Positions 28,101-37,668 of a DNA stretch of 64,000 bases are shown one piece after another. This DNA comes from Leishmania mexicana MHOM/GT/2001/U1103 (lineage: Eukaryota > Euglenozoa > Kinetoplastea > Trypanosomatida > Trypanosomatidae). Position 1 is the first letter of the stretch; the number at the start of each line of letters is the position of its first letter. A program made the position numbers and the translations under genes. The stretch spans positions 186,001 to 250,000 of the forward strand of contig NC_018329.1 of NCBI RefSeq assembly GCF_000234665.1, written 5' to 3'. Below the pieces are notes generated by a model. That model saw only the letters and a program-made list of their open reading frames with translations. It was not told the DNA's origin and did no database searches.

Positions 28101-30024
28101 TGATGTAGTCGATAAAGTGCCGCAGATCACCGTAGGGCTTGCGGCGGTGGTGCTGGAGGAGTGCCTCGACACGGGCGACGTGGTTGCCATCTGGCATGCC
28201 GATCGTCAGCAGCCGCTGAAGCTCCACCGCCGACACGCTCTGCGTACTCATTGCGCTCAGCAGTAGCGGCGCCGGTAGATGCCATACCACCTTGCGCGCG
28301 AACGAGAAGATCACCTCGCCCTGCGTTGTGTAGTAGAAGTAGTTCTGCGCTGTCAGTCCGCTTGGCCGCTTGCAGCGAATGACGACAGCCTTGGCGGAAA
28401 AGTGCGGGCCCTGCGTGACGAACTTCTCGCGGTAGATGTTGATCGGCACGTTGCAACGCTGCATGAGCAACGCGCGCAGAATGCGCTCGCCGCCGTTCAT
28501 GATGAAGTAGCCGCCCACCTCTTTCTGCTCCTCCAGTGCGCGGAAGTGGTCGAGGCGAGCGTCGACGTTGCGAAGTGCGCAGCGAGCCCCTTTCACCATC
28601 TCCGGGAAGCTCGCGAAGTTCACCCAGAACTGCTCCTTGCTCGGCACAAGGTAGTCGTAGGTGTCGTAGTCGGCAGGAGCAACGCGCAGCTGGCGCATCA
28701 GCGCAAAGTACTCCGTGGAAAGGGTGCGCAGCATCAGCGACGACGGCGCCGCGGCACTGGTCGATCCAGCAGCGGCGGCCACCTCGGCTGCCGTGTTCAC
28801 ATCTGGCAAGAAGTGGAAGCCGAGGCGGACGTGGCACGGCTGGCCGTACGTCTCACCGTAGCGGCGGTGATACTGCGGGGTGGCGAAGGGCAGGCAAGCA
28901 TGGATCGTCTGGTCGTGCAGCCGCTGCACCTCCTCAATCGCCTCCGCCTCGCGCAGGCGCTTTGTCTGCATCAGCGCCGCAAGATCGTGGCTACCGGAGG
29001 CGGCACGAGTGAAGATGCTCTGTTCCTCTTCCAGCCATGCTTGCTGAACACGATCCAGCTGGCGCAGGGCGTGGCTGATCCGCCCCTTCATGATCGTGAA
29101 CTCGCGACGCTGCACCTCTGCCTGCTGCCTTTGCTGACCCTCTGCAGCAACCTCGCCCACCAACTGGCACTCCTGCAGCGCGATGTCTGCAGCGTGCAGA
29201 CGGTTCTCGACTTTGGTGATCTGATGCCGCGCATGCTCAAGCACGATGCGAGCCGACCGCGCTGGCCGCACGCCGACCGCAACGTCTAGCAGCACCGCCG
29301 AACACACACCGATTGGCGTAGCCTTCTGAGACGCATCCGTCATGACGGGGCCGGTGTAGAAGGCGCCTTCACTCTGCATCTCCCTCACAAATGCCTCGAC
29401 ACGCAGCGTCATGAAGGCGTCGAACTCGTCGATATGAAAAGCAACGAGGTCCGCCAGAAGATCGACGTTAACGCGACTCAGCTGCTCGTTGGGGCGCTCT
29501 GCCAGGAGCGCGGACAGCTCCTCCAGCTCCACCATGGCCTCTTGCATGTGATGATGCTGCATGCCCTCGTAAATGCATGTCGCCGTCGCGGAAGTGTTCG
29601 CCGTGTCGCGCACCACCTCCTGCACGGTGTTCATGAGCTGCCTCGCCTCCTTCGCAATGTACTTCAGCTGCTGCGGGCCGCCGGTCTCTGGGGTGCCGAT
29701 GTGGCTACGGCTGAACTCGAGCCTCGACAGTTTCTTGCGGAGTCGCTCAAAGAACGACGTGACGGACACCTCGGACGCCTGATCAAGCGCTGCGGTGTGA
29801 TACTGCCGCTCACAAATATACTTCAGCCGAGTAATGGAGTTGCGGATGTGTTGCAGGCGCTCCATTGCCGTCATCTTCATGGGTGGGGCGCGTGGCTCAT
29901 GGATGCAGACAGCGCCGGTGCGACGGTGACGGCTCGAGGACACAGTGCTGTGGCTCGTTACCATCGACTCCCCCGCTGAGGAGGAGAGCGACTTCGCGCT
30001 ATAGTGTGATGAGCGAGACGACAT
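25177..30024 (-). CDS. RPA2: DNA-directed RNA polymerase I second largest subunit (RPA2/RPA135)
   Basis: 1615 aa. The catalytic body starts around residue 195 (FHIDEFDAFM, matching the 'HI.SFN.F' start of Rpb2-type subunits). Recognisable blocks are GGYFIMNGGERILRALLMQR (lobe/protrusion), TQGPHFSAKAVVIRCKRPSG, AVLAYTGYDMDDAVIIN (active-site region), and VGDKFSSRHGQKG at plus 25950-25988, the hybrid-binding signature. The C-terminal zinc ribbon reads CPRCG...CRFCG. It is class I rather than II/III because of the pol I-like GPHFS/KRPSG blocks and its length. About 195 residues precede the body: a Ser-rich start, then helices and CIHEPRAPP. This matches the unique N-terminal extension known for trypanosomatid RPA2. 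A second helical insertion lies at about 255-375. Pol I in trypanosomatids transcribes rRNA. The start follows a strong acceptor by about 14 nt. Confidence 0.97.
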   Translation of the reverse strand: MSSRSSHYSAKSLSSSAGESMVTSHSTVSSSRHRRTGAVCIHEPRAPPMKMTAMERLQHIRNSITRLKYICERQYHTAALDQASEVSVTSFFERLRKKLSRLEFSRSHIGTPETGGPQQLKYIAKEARQLMNTVQEVVRDTANTSATATCIYEGMQHHHMQEAMVELEELSALLAERPNEQLSRVNVDLLADLVAFHIDEFDAFMTLRVEAFVREMQSEGAFYTGPVMTDASQKATPIGVCSAVLLDVAVGVRPARSARIVLEHARHQITKVENRLHAADIALQECQLVGEVAAEGQQRQQAEVQRREFTIMKGRISHALRQLDRVQQAWLEEEQSIFTRAASGSHDLAALMQTKRLREAEAIEEVQRLHDQTIHACLPFATPQYHRRYGETYGQPCHVRLGFHFLPDVNTAAEVAAAAGSTSAAAPSSLMLRTLSTEYFALMRQLRVAPADYDTYDYLVPSKEQFWVNFASFPEMVKGARCALRNVDARLDHFRALEEQKEVGGYFIMNGGERILRALLMQRCNVPINIYREKFVTQGPHFSAKAVVIRCKRPSGLTAQNYFYYTTQGEVIFSFARKVVWHLPAPLLLSAMSTQSVSAVELQRLLTIGMPDGNHVARVEALLQHHRRKPYGDLRHFIDYITVLGRMYREYHQNSSAFHFLPLYAKGATCQHDAWYGMFMLRRHVLPHLNSCDVATPDLAPDATAQKLLAWLSPALLAELDRKFDVMIAITRQLYLFIDGAVEHQGNDVPAYQELFTVSQVLIGAFEVCLNRYMRGFVYRLARHLPAALFRRILTLRTLPPVDAGDTMRQVRQFAEFCGRHGGSDPLDQLARLLVTGNMNLNREEDFYCPQTSGWVVMAEHLNFYRFFEQLRCVHRGKTIADMRSSEVRKYPCEAYGFICMVQSPDGEDCGVLNHLSLSTISSNSPDAAMTAQLREIVRKAVPGVRSRATHSTVVDQLCETVPVWMEGELLGYLSPADAAEAATTLRQLKALTLRSQVHVTGIVRRKDASPLQTLEVVYVAPKNKDPAGLYVFYDCGRLMRPVQRLESSVRKDATHLPFPLMFIGTWEQSWLDIAAVPSDPLDAVMQLNRKYEYMEQNGTNLISLTSATIPFFEHNCSPRNLFQCGLSKQSSGTQLQALAWRKEAKLFRTYCPQRYISRTLPMDYYGLDDVNLGVNAVIAVLAYTGYDMDDAVIINSTAAQRGMLTAGVTVAKIVTASGKGSDKDDVFVFHNLLSTGERFTAELEANGLPPKRANASLDAFSFDRDHKYPGLRDNNDVYCCAKRVERVDPFTNKSVYEYTRHHATKWRHFDKGEDAWVQQVIPLVYSGPDPTSVLMIFRIPRPPTVGDKFSSRHGQKGTLPLHIRSHDLPFATASGITPDVIINPHAFPSRMTVGMVLEIMTAKVGAIEGRFIDHSAWSTVDEQPRVAELIGEALVKAGYNRYGREHLIDGISGEEMKADVFMGICGYQRLRHMVSDKWQARARTDAHTYRAVTKTGQPVKGRKRHGGVRVGEMERDGLLSHGISEVVVDRLLHVSDKTKAFICPRCGSLLSLYERHATEYGTWRTCRFCGAGADESTDSIAMVEIPQVLRLWAAELTSIGIRVVLKTSELSDFI

Positions 30025-31228
30025 GGCTGGCGCACATTCTAGGTGGTGCGAGAGAGAGAGAGAAAAGAATGTCGGCGGAGATGCCGCTCACACACTGGCC
30101 AAGATACGCAAGCGGGGAATGGCGAGAGAGACGCGGACCGCAACAACACGTCCCACGAGAGAAATGTGTGTTGCTATCCACGTTGGCGGAAGTGAGAGAA
30201 ACACAAAAGAAGATGGGGCGAAAGGAGTTTTCTTAGTAGTTAAGCGGCTGCAGAGCCCTCAGCTATACGCCGACTTGCACTCACGCGCACAGACTGGACA
30301 GACGACAGCGGCTCGCGGCGGCACTTGCAAGGACGACTCTCTCTCTCCGCCACCGTGATACGCGCGTCTTGTTCCCCTCCCCCGCCTGCGTGGCGCTCGT
30401 GCCCCTCCACCTCCTCTACGATTTTGTTTATGCTTTGCGGCCTCGTGCGAGCTGTGGCGCTGGGATAGCGATAGTGAGGAGGTTCGTTGGTCCACGGCGT
30501 ACACCGCGTACGAGAGCGATCGATGGAGGGCCAGTGTTCACTGGGCAGAGAAGGCAAGATAGAAGGAAGAGATGAGCGTGACTTGGGGTTTAGATGCGCA
30601 TACGTTCGCCAATGTGTGTGCATATTGGGGCGCAAGAGGGGAAGAGGACGAGGGCGGTGGCTGACGGGAGACACAGACACATCCAACCGTGAAAAGAGCC
30701 CCAGGTACATGGAAAAGCAGCTGCGGTAATGTCCGTTGGGGTGTAAATGGTCCTTGCGTAAAACGGTGGTCAGCAACGAATGTCGGTGCACAAGAGCCGT
30801 GAGAGGGGGAGAAAATAAACTATGAAAAGAGTGCACACAAGAGCTACATCCATTCACGGCTTGATCGTAGGTGCGCGGCGTTGCATCCGCCCGCCCGCCC
30901 CCCCCTCCCTCCCTCATGTGGTCTACCTTTCTGCGGTGTTGCGGGTATTCTCTGCTTTGCTTCTCTTCTCCTGGGTGTTCATGTGGGTAAATTAGATGGG
31001 ACGTGCACGGAGAAACAGCAGTAGAAGCAACCCGTCAACCACTCATCCCTCACAACCACTAGCGGAGAAGGTTCAGGCGGACAGAGCCGCGTGAGCCGTG
31101 TCTCCAACGTGCAGCCACCGTGTCGCTACCCGTAAGCGCACACGTCCTTGCGCTGGTCTGCAGTGGGGAGGGGGGGCTCCTGCTCGGATCTCATCACCAC
31201 CCCCCGCTCCACAAGCACACGAGAGATA
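30025..31228. other. Spacer between the PPR-like gene and RPA2
   Basis: Contains the RPA2 splice region at its left end. The rest shows no gene or repeat that I can support. Confidence 0.65.
30039..30069 (-). promoter_or_regulatory. Polypyrimidine tract and splice acceptor of RPA2
   Basis: The minus strand has an uninterrupted CT run (plus 30050-30069) followed by CACCACCTAG; the first AG (30039-30040) lies about 14 nt before the ATG at 30024. Confidence 0.5.
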
Positions 31229-32134
31229 CTACCACTTCGCGTAGTTCACGTACTGCAGCGTCAGCGCCGTGCACATAATGGTGAAGCAGACGTTAATCGG
31301 GATCCAGTTGTATCGAGCAAACACACCAAACATGTACAGCATCCGCGGCACGTCAATGAAGAGGAACTTGGGCAGTCGGCCACCCTCCGTTTTGTACATG
31401 TAGTTCAGCAGTTTTATCTGCTGCGCCACATCCCGCTTCCCGCGGATCATGCGGAAGATCGGGGCGTATGTGACGAAGGTGCGCCGGATGTGCTTGGCCA
31501 ACATCTCATCCACCACGCGGATCGCCTTGTCATAGTCGTCGTTCAGGCAGTAGACGCGCACCATCTGGTTCGCCAACTCCCGCTGCACAATCTTCGGCTG
31601 CGCCACGGAGCAGTCCATGAGCTCCTCGTACAGTTCCTCCGCCTGGAAGACCGTCATCTTGCCCCGTTCCACGTCGTAGCTAACGAGACTGAAAAGTGGC
31701 ACCAAGTGGTGGGCCGCCAGGCCGGACAACACATGAGGGTGCTCGCGCAGACCACCCTCGTGGAACCACAGTGTATGGATGGACGGCCGCACCTCCTTGT
31801 TCATGAGATGCTTGTCGAGGAAGTTCTCCGCGTTTCGAATGCCGAGCGCCAGCTGCGACAGCGTGACGGAGATCTGATTCTCTGTCCGCTGGAGGGCGAG
31901 CGCGTTTTCGATAAGCACGATCTGGTCCATGCGGTTGAAAAGCACCGGTGGAAGAGGCTTGTCCAGCCCCACAGCCCGTAGCGGCGCTTGTGGACGCATA
32001 AACTTAAAGTGGTCGTAGCCGGCGCGAATGGTCGGGACGCCGCCGACCAGTAAGGGTCCTACGGGGTAGCGGCTCACCCCCATCCACGGCTCCACATCCA
32101 TGTGGCCTCGGCGCAGTAGTCGACAGGTGTGCAT
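31229..32134 (-). CDS. PPR-like mitochondrial protein with C-terminal membrane span
   Basis: 301 aa; a Met at residue 12 (MDVEPWMG) is an alternative start. Residues about 185-230 fit one pentatricopeptide-type helical hairpin: LANQMVRVYCLNDDYDKAIR then VVDEMLAKHIRRTFVTYAPI. Flanking helices (EELYEELMDCSVAQPKIVQR) may be degenerate neighbours. The C-terminus has a hydrophobic span (WIPINVCFTIMCTALTLQYV) just before YAKW. PPR-type proteins in kinetoplastids are overwhelmingly mitochondrial and act in RNA processing or mitoribosomes; a membrane-anchored PPR-like protein could instead belong to a respiratory complex. The N-terminus is only mildly basic (CRLLRRGH). Family assignment is tentative, gene existence is firm: the frame is compact, with high third-position G/C and a nearby splice acceptor. 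Confidence 0.9.
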   Translation of the reverse strand: MHTCRLLRRGHMDVEPWMGVSRYPVGPLLVGGVPTIRAGYDHFKFMRPQAPLRAVGLDKPLPPVLFNRMDQIVLIENALALQRTENQISVTLSQLALGIRNAENFLDKHLMNKEVRPSIHTLWFHEGGLREHPHVLSGLAAHHLVPLFSLVSYDVERGKMTVFQAEELYEELMDCSVAQPKIVQRELANQMVRVYCLNDDYDKAIRVVDEMLAKHIRRTFVTYAPIFRMIRGKRDVAQQIKLLNYMYKTEGGRLPKFLFIDVPRMLYMFGVFARYNWIPINVCFTIMCTALTLQYVNYAKW

Positions 32135-32926
32135 CCTGCATGTACAAACTACGCTTGACCTTGCGTGAGAGAGAGGAGGCCGACAGAAAAACTAAAAAGG
32201 TAGGACCGCAAGCTGTGTGTGGTTAGCTTGCGTGTGCGAGGTAGTGGTGGCGATGCAGCCATGCCCGTTCCCGTTTCGCCAGCTCCTACCCACGGCCGCC
32301 GGATTGCGTGTGTGCGTGCGCCGGCGATGGCAAGCAGGGGGCAGGACGAGAAGAGAGAGAAAGAGGGAGAGGGGGTGAGCAGTCGCAGAGCGCAGACGAA
32401 AAACGGCGGAGCGCGGCACAAAGATGCAAGACCCACCGTCTGCGTGGGCGTGTGTGTGGGGGGGGGGGGTACGTGTGCGCGCATCGCGTTACGTGTACAG
32501 ACATGAAGCGCGTACTGAGACGCACATCGTGGTTGCTGCCTCGCTCACCTGTGTCTCGCCGGTTCTTTGTTGTACAACTCTCTTGCCCTCTCTGCGCTAC
32601 GCGACCTTGATGCCGGGACCTGCTGCCCCCTTCCCCACCTATCCGCCAGTGTGTCAGGGGTGGCCCGCGGAGAGACATGTATGATGCGAGCGGGCGGAGA
32701 ACTGTGCAGAGGCACAGGCACAGCACGGGATCACGCCGCATTCCCTCGCGTGGTTTTTCTTACGTAGATGTGGGTGGCTTAGCAGATTTTTGACGTCCTT
32801 TCACAGGCACCACGGAAAGAAAAGAACGAGAGGAGTCGCGACGCCTCAGCTGCTGCAGTACCAGCCCTCGTGCATCTCTCTCTCTTCTCGTGCGCCACCC
32901 GTCAGGAGGGAGGGGGGAGAGATTCC
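32135..32926. other. Spacer between the 162-aa gene and the PPR-like gene
   Basis: Contains the PPR-like gene's splice region and a G-run at 32459-32469. Nothing else seen. Confidence 0.65.
32160..32179 (-). promoter_or_regulatory. Polypyrimidine tract and splice acceptor of the PPR-like gene
   Basis: CCTCCTCTCTCTC on the minus strand (plus 32167-32179) is followed by the first AG at 32160-32161, giving a 5' UTR of about 25 nt. Confidence 0.5.
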
Positions 32927-33415
32927 CTACAGGGGGGGCACCGACTTGCTCATCACTTCCGCCTCAATTCGCGTGGCGAGCAGCGCCGCCTCGTCGTACA
33001 GCTCCACCATGCGTCGGCCCAGCTCCGCGCTTTCGGTGGCCACAGCCGCGATCTCCTGATCGAGCAACGCTACCGGAACATCGATGATGTTCCCGGAAGC
33101 ATCCTGGCCACCACCGAGCTGGACAATGGCCGCGCGGAGGGCAGCCCGCTGCGGTGCCAGCTGCCGACGCACAAGCTCGTGAATGCGGCGCCGCTCAAGT
33201 GCTGTTTCACGCTCTACCTGTTGGATCAACGTGTCCGGCATTCCGCCGTGATGGCTTCCATCGACAGCAGGGTCACCCAGCTCGCCGTCTTTCTCTCTGG
33301 CACCGTCCCACAGGCTCTGCGGCATGGCATCCTCAGTTGCAGCCTGCAGCACACTCTGGAGTGCCACCACGTACGCATAGAGCTCCCGCTCGGCGCGCAC
33401 GACAGCCTCGGACAT
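32927..33415 (-). CDS. Hypothetical small coiled-coil protein
   Basis: 162 aa from MSEAVVRAER; the preceding in-frame stretch to 33595 is Leu/Cys-rich spacer and is not included. Three helical segments are visible: 2-27 (RAERELYAYVVALQSVLQAA), 62-100 (QQVERETALERRRIHELVRR onwards), and 115-155 (ALLDQEIAAVATESAELGRR onwards). They have heptad-like spacing. A Gly/His-rich loop (DGSHHGGMP) and a second loop (GGGQDASGN) separate them. No membrane span, zinc or catalytic motif is seen. The three-helix coiled-coil layout would suit a structural subunit of a larger complex, but I cannot name a family. Downstream neighbour is the PPR-like gene. Confidence 0.8.
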   Translation of the reverse strand: MSEAVVRAERELYAYVVALQSVLQAATEDAMPQSLWDGAREKDGELGDPAVDGSHHGGMPDTLIQQVERETALERRRIHELVRRQLAPQRAALRAAIVQLGGGQDASGNIIDVPVALLDQEIAAVATESAELGRRMVELYDEAALLATRIEAEVMSKSVPPL

Positions 33416-33915
33416 GATCAGGGCACCTATGGCAACAACGATCGATGGTGACCTCCTAGAATCACACACGCGCATACCGAGACACAGGCGCAGCGAGGGA
33501 TGCGCGTGATAGCAGGAACAGGAGTAGAGATAAAGAAGGAGAAGACAGGCCGACAGAACAAAGGAAAAGGAGTGGAGGTGAGTGCGAGCCATCATTCAAC
33601 GCGCGGGCGAGTCGGCGATGTGCCTTGTGAAATGAGAAGACCCCGCCCCCGCCCCCGCCCCCCATTCACACAGCACGCACGCACAGACACGCACTCGGCT
33701 CTGGGAAAGCGTGTCTCTCCGCGTTTCCCGCCTTTTCCGCCGTTCTCTTCGCCTCCCCGACTTCATTGGCACTGGCTCGCTGTACCTGCTAAGACTCCGT
33801 TGTTGGCCTCTTCTCGGAGCACGCACACACACACACCTACGCACACACAAGGCATCAGCTCTGCCGCCACTCTGCCAATCTTGTGTGTGTGTGTGTGTGT
33901 ACGTGCGCGCGCGCT
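33416..33915. other. Spacer between the AN1 gene and the 162-aa gene
   Basis: Has C-rich hexamers at 33642-33662 and a (GT)n run at 33882-33901. No gene seen. Confidence 0.65.
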
Positions 33916-35898
33916 TCACATCACAACACACTTCTGCATTTGATCTGCCTTGAGCGCCGCCTTCGCCTTCCCCGTCAAGCTCTGTAGTCGCTGCAACTCG
34001 TCCTTCACCGCAGCCTCGGCGCCAGGCAAATCCGCGGGGCACAGCAGCAGCACATCCCCGTTTTGTAGCGTCACCGGAGTGGACGAGGTGGGGGTTCTCG
34101 CGCGGCCACTCCATAAGCAGGCTAGCCCTCCCTCGGTGCCCGCCGCTGCCGAAGAGGCGCCGCTGCCGCTGCCAAGACGATACACAGAGAACGTGTTGAG
34201 CGCGGCCCTGGCGTCGCGGTGCTGCGCCATTTGCTGCTCCCCAAACTCCTCGCGCAGGCGATCCACCACACGGGCAAGCGGCCAGTCGCGGCCAAGCGCG
34301 ATGCACATGGGCATCAAGGCCACAGGCATGGCGGCATCCGCGACGAAAACCGCTACGACAACGCGCGGGGCAGTAGCAGGGCGAATCGCCGAAGCGCCAC
34401 ACGGACTCAGCTTACTGTTGAAGAAGTCGAAGCTGTTCAGCGGTGGTGCGTGTCGAAACGGCCACACAGACGCGACCGGCGAAGGTGTCACGTTGCCAGC
34501 CACATCGATAACGGTAGAAGGCGGAGTAACATCACCCTCACCGTTGGGTACCGGCTCCAGCAGCGCCCCCGCCTCCGGTGCAGAGGCCCCGGTGCAATCC
34601 TCCGGTGGCTGAGAGTCGCGCCCTTCAGCTTTGCCTGCTGCCGCATCTGCGGCACCCACACTGGCTTCTTGAGTGTCTGCCGCGGTACGGCGGAGCAGCT
34701 GCTGATGTTGAAGATACAGACGCGTGGCGAGCGCCTTGACGCGGTCATCGCGGTGGGCAGACGTCGACGGGGCAGCAGTCGAGGAGGAGGGTGCCGACGG
34801 GGAGGCGACCATCCCGTACAGGACTCTTATCAAAAGACGCTGCAAAGCCACCACCTCCTCTGGAGCCGTGTGCTCTGCCGCGGTGGCGTCGGTGAGGCTC
34901 AACAGCACCGCCGCATTCACCATCGGTGCTTTCCGGAGAATAGCATCGACCGGGAGCTGCACCAGCGACAGCGCTGGCACGCGGCGCGATGTTGACCTGA
35001 CAGCACCCGCACTGTCAGTGGCGGTGGCAACGGGGGCCACACTGAACAAAGTCGCGTGCGCTGAGGAGACCCACTCCGACCACCCAGACGACATCATCCA
35101 CCCGGCCGCCTCGCTATCCTGCTCCTGCTTCACTGTGGGCACCGATGCATCTCGCAGAAACCCCACGAGTCGATCGCGTAGCTGACCGACTGACATCTCC
35201 GTCGCCACAATTAAGCTGCAGACGCCGATGGTATAGGTGGACGCTTCGCCACCAACCACCGCGGGTCCTATGAGGTTCGTCGATGCGGCGGTGGCAGGGG
35301 CAATGATGAGCGCCAGCACATCCGTCCGGCGGCTACGGTATCCGACAGGGGCGAGCACGAGAGGGTGTGCTGGCGTGAACGGGGCGCACAACGCCGCAAC
35401 AGGATCGACTGTCGTCACGCCGTTCCTGTCCTGCTGTCCCAAGGAGACGGCGCGCCGATTTTCTCTCCGCTGCTGCAGCGCCTTCGGTGCGACGTCTTCG
35501 TGACCGTGAAAGCGGTGGGCGGCGCAGTAGCAGTCCCCGCACTGAGGGCATGGCGCCAGAGCGCACAGTACGGACTGGCACACAACACATCGATGATGTA
35601 GAGCGGGGGGCGCGCTTGACGTCAGTGCCTCGCCAGCTTCGGTAAGCGTTAGCAGCGCCTCTTGCGGAGGCGTGCACAGCGGGGCGGAACTTGACATCGC
35701 AGCGTCCCCCGCTGCTTTTTGGAGTGGGAACGTAGATGACACACCAGGAGCGGTGGGCGCGACGTGTGCCGGAATGTGGTGGCAAGTTGCGTGCGCCGCA
35801 CAAAATGTGCCGCAACACCACGCGCAAGCGTACGGCAAGAAGTCGAACTCGCCGCACTCCACGCACGGTGCCCCATCTCCTTCGCAATCCATACTCAT
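33916..35898 (-). CDS. AN1-type double zinc-finger protein with CaaX box (Cuz1/ZFAND1-like)
   Basis: 660 aa from MSMDCEGDGA; a Met four codons upstream (35910) is also possible. The first AN1 finger spans about residues 12-45 (CVEC..ACAWC..FCAAH). The second spans about 105-140 (CVVC x9 CPQC x4 CAAHRFHGH). Both follow Cx2Cx9Cx2Cx4Cx2H spacing. Two N-terminal AN1 fingers plus a C-terminal ubiquitin-like region is the Cuz1/ZFAND1 layout, a Cdc48/p97 and proteasome adaptor used in stress responses. Here the region RDWPLARVVDRLREEFGEQQ to GDVLLLCPADLPG may be the ubiquitin-like part. The middle (150-500) is long and Ala/Ser/Pro-rich, making this far longer than yeast Cuz1 (about 270 aa). The last four residues, CVVM, form a CaaX prenylation box, which is unexpected for the family. 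Confidence 0.9.
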   Translation of the reverse strand: MSMDCEGDGAPCVECGEFDFLPYACAWCCGTFCAAHATCHHIPAHVAPTAPGVSSTFPLQKAAGDAAMSSSAPLCTPPQEALLTLTEAGEALTSSAPPALHHRCVVCQSVLCALAPCPQCGDCYCAAHRFHGHEDVAPKALQQRRENRRAVSLGQQDRNGVTTVDPVAALCAPFTPAHPLVLAPVGYRSRRTDVLALIIAPATAASTNLIGPAVVGGEASTYTIGVCSLIVATEMSVGQLRDRLVGFLRDASVPTVKQEQDSEAAGWMMSSGWSEWVSSAHATLFSVAPVATATDSAGAVRSTSRRVPALSLVQLPVDAILRKAPMVNAAVLLSLTDATAAEHTAPEEVVALQRLLIRVLYGMVASPSAPSSSTAAPSTSAHRDDRVKALATRLYLQHQQLLRRTAADTQEASVGAADAAAGKAEGRDSQPPEDCTGASAPEAGALLEPVPNGEGDVTPPSTVIDVAGNVTPSPVASVWPFRHAPPLNSFDFFNSKLSPCGASAIRPATAPRVVVAVFVADAAMPVALMPMCIALGRDWPLARVVDRLREEFGEQQMAQHRDARAALNTFSVYRLGSGSGASSAAAGTEGGLACLWSGRARTPTSSTPVTLQNGDVLLLCPADLPGAEAAVKDELQRLQSLTGKAKAALKADQMQKCVVM

Positions 35899-36656
35899 GG
35901 CAACGAGCACTCAGACAGATACAAGCACAGGTGCAGCTACATCGGGAGAAACACAGCAACACAGGTGGTGCCTTTCAGGCAACCCGCAGGCGCCGAAGGT
36001 ACCGTGAGCGGGTATTTGAGAGGAGGAGGGTAACGTGACCAGAGAAAGAGGTGGAAGCGCACGCAAGCGGACGGAGAAAACAGCGATGAAGGGCAGCAGG
36101 AGGGAGGGGGTGGGGGTGGATGGAGTCACCTGCGGCGGCAGCGGTGTGCGCGTGCTCCTGTAGGAATTAAGATGGGGAGGGGGAGGAGGCACAGACGACA
36201 GAGATGTGGTGAAAGAAGAGAGGAGCGAGACGACGGAGGCGCAACACGCGCACAGCAGGGCAGACGCAACCACCGCCGCAATCACATGCGTGCCCTCCTC
36301 CCTCAAGAGCTGCCGAAGAAGCGGCGAGGAGAGAGAGACCAGGAGGCAGGAGGAGGAACGTTGGCGGGCGCGAGTGAGCAAGTATCCCCTCGCTTTCGCT
36401 CTTCGTCCATGGGTAATGGCGCTTTTTAGTTTCCTCCGGCCTTGACGGCGCCTATGCCTTCTGCTTGTTTACCTTGCGAGGGGGGATACGCCGGTACAGC
36501 AACAAAACTCATCCACAGAGAAAGAGAGAGGGAGAGAGAGCCAAGCAGGCGTGTATGCGTCCACTTGACCACACACGCACACACATAAAGAAGGCGAGGG
36601 AGCAATGCATGTGCACATAAGCGCAAGCAGAAGCACCCGATGCTCTTCTCACGCAT
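35899..36656. other. Spacer between the AN1 gene and the 95-aa gene
   Basis: Purine-rich plus-strand DNA (36040-36380), i.e. pyrimidine-rich on the transcribed sense strand, likely the splice region of the AN1 mRNA is at its left neighbour's side. No gene seen. Confidence 0.5.
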
Positions 36657-36944
36657 CTAGTACCACCGCCAGCGCTCCAGGCGGTTGTACTTGTGGATGA
36701 ACTCCTTCGTGTACACCTGGGCCGGGTAGTAATTCTTCTCCTGGTAGTGCGAGTACTGCGGCATGTACGCAGCGTGGTAGAGGTAGACACAGATGGCCAT
36801 GGGTGAGAAACCTAGGAAGAACACCGGCACAAACGTGTCGCTCATCGTCCATTGATGCGGCGGGTTGAACCAACGACCCGAGTGAGGAGGGGCGAAAAGG
36901 TTCGACGTGGCATGGCCACGAGATATGCAAGTGCGGCGCAGCAT
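36657..36944 (-). CDS. Small mitochondrial-type single-span protein
   Basis: 95 aa from MLRRTCISRGHATSNLFAPP, a basic Ser/Arg-rich leader like a presequence. A hydrophobic span at about 38-57 (FVPVFFLGFSPMAICVYLYH) is followed by a Tyr-rich charged tail (MPQYSHYQEKNYYPAQVYTK, then RLERWRWY). The frame is open further upstream to 37115, but that part is spacer-like. The layout (presequence, one span, aromatic soluble tail) recalls supernumerary subunits of complex I or of the kinetoplastid ATP synthase; no specific family is recognised. It is the first gene downstream of the spacer that carries the SIDER2 element. Confidence 0.8.
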   Translation of the reverse strand: MLRRTCISRGHATSNLFAPPHSGRWFNPPHQWTMSDTFVPVFFLGFSPMAICVYLYHAAYMPQYSHYQEKNYYPAQVYTKEFIHKYNRLERWRWY

Positions 36945-37668
36945 GGCGGCTGTGTGTGTGTGTGTACGGCGACACCGAGAGAAACGAACCGAGAAGGGGG
37001 CAGATGTGGGTGAGGAGCCAACAAGGGCAAAACGACAGCGGTACTCGGCTGCCGGTACGAGAGATAAGGGAGGGGAGGGGCGGCTGCAGCACGGCCTCTC
37101 CAGCCAGTCCTGCAAACACGTCTTTCGTCACTCAGCCTCGACTCTCTTCCGCTGCTTACACCTCAGAAGCGTCCGGCGAGCCTACCCCTCCCCCTGGACA
37201 GGATCCCAAAGCCGGAGAGGGGGTGCCTTTCGTGTCAGAAAAGTGGGCTGAAATCCACTAGACTGCCAGGGCCTTGCTACTCTCACGCCGACGCACACAG
37301 AAGCCTCCCAAGAGACGAGCACGCACAGTGGTCTGTGGCCGAGTGAGAGAGACGGCAAGGCAGGGACATGTAAGCCACGTCGCACAGATGTGTGCTTACA
37401 TCTTTTGTTTCTCAGTTGCCCAGAAAACGGCGCAACAACGCAGCGGTGACGTCGACACAGCACCACATGCATCCATAATAACAGAAGACGGCGAGCACAT
37501 CTCCAGGCATTGCAACGACAACAAGCAAAGAAAACACAAAAGAAGAAAGAGGCGAGGAAAAACGGGGTGGAGGAGGAGAGAGAACGACCATCCAGACGAC
37601 GCACGACGAGCAGCGTCCAGAAGGGGGAGGGGGAGAAGGCAGACAGAAATACAGGCACCAGAGGGCAC

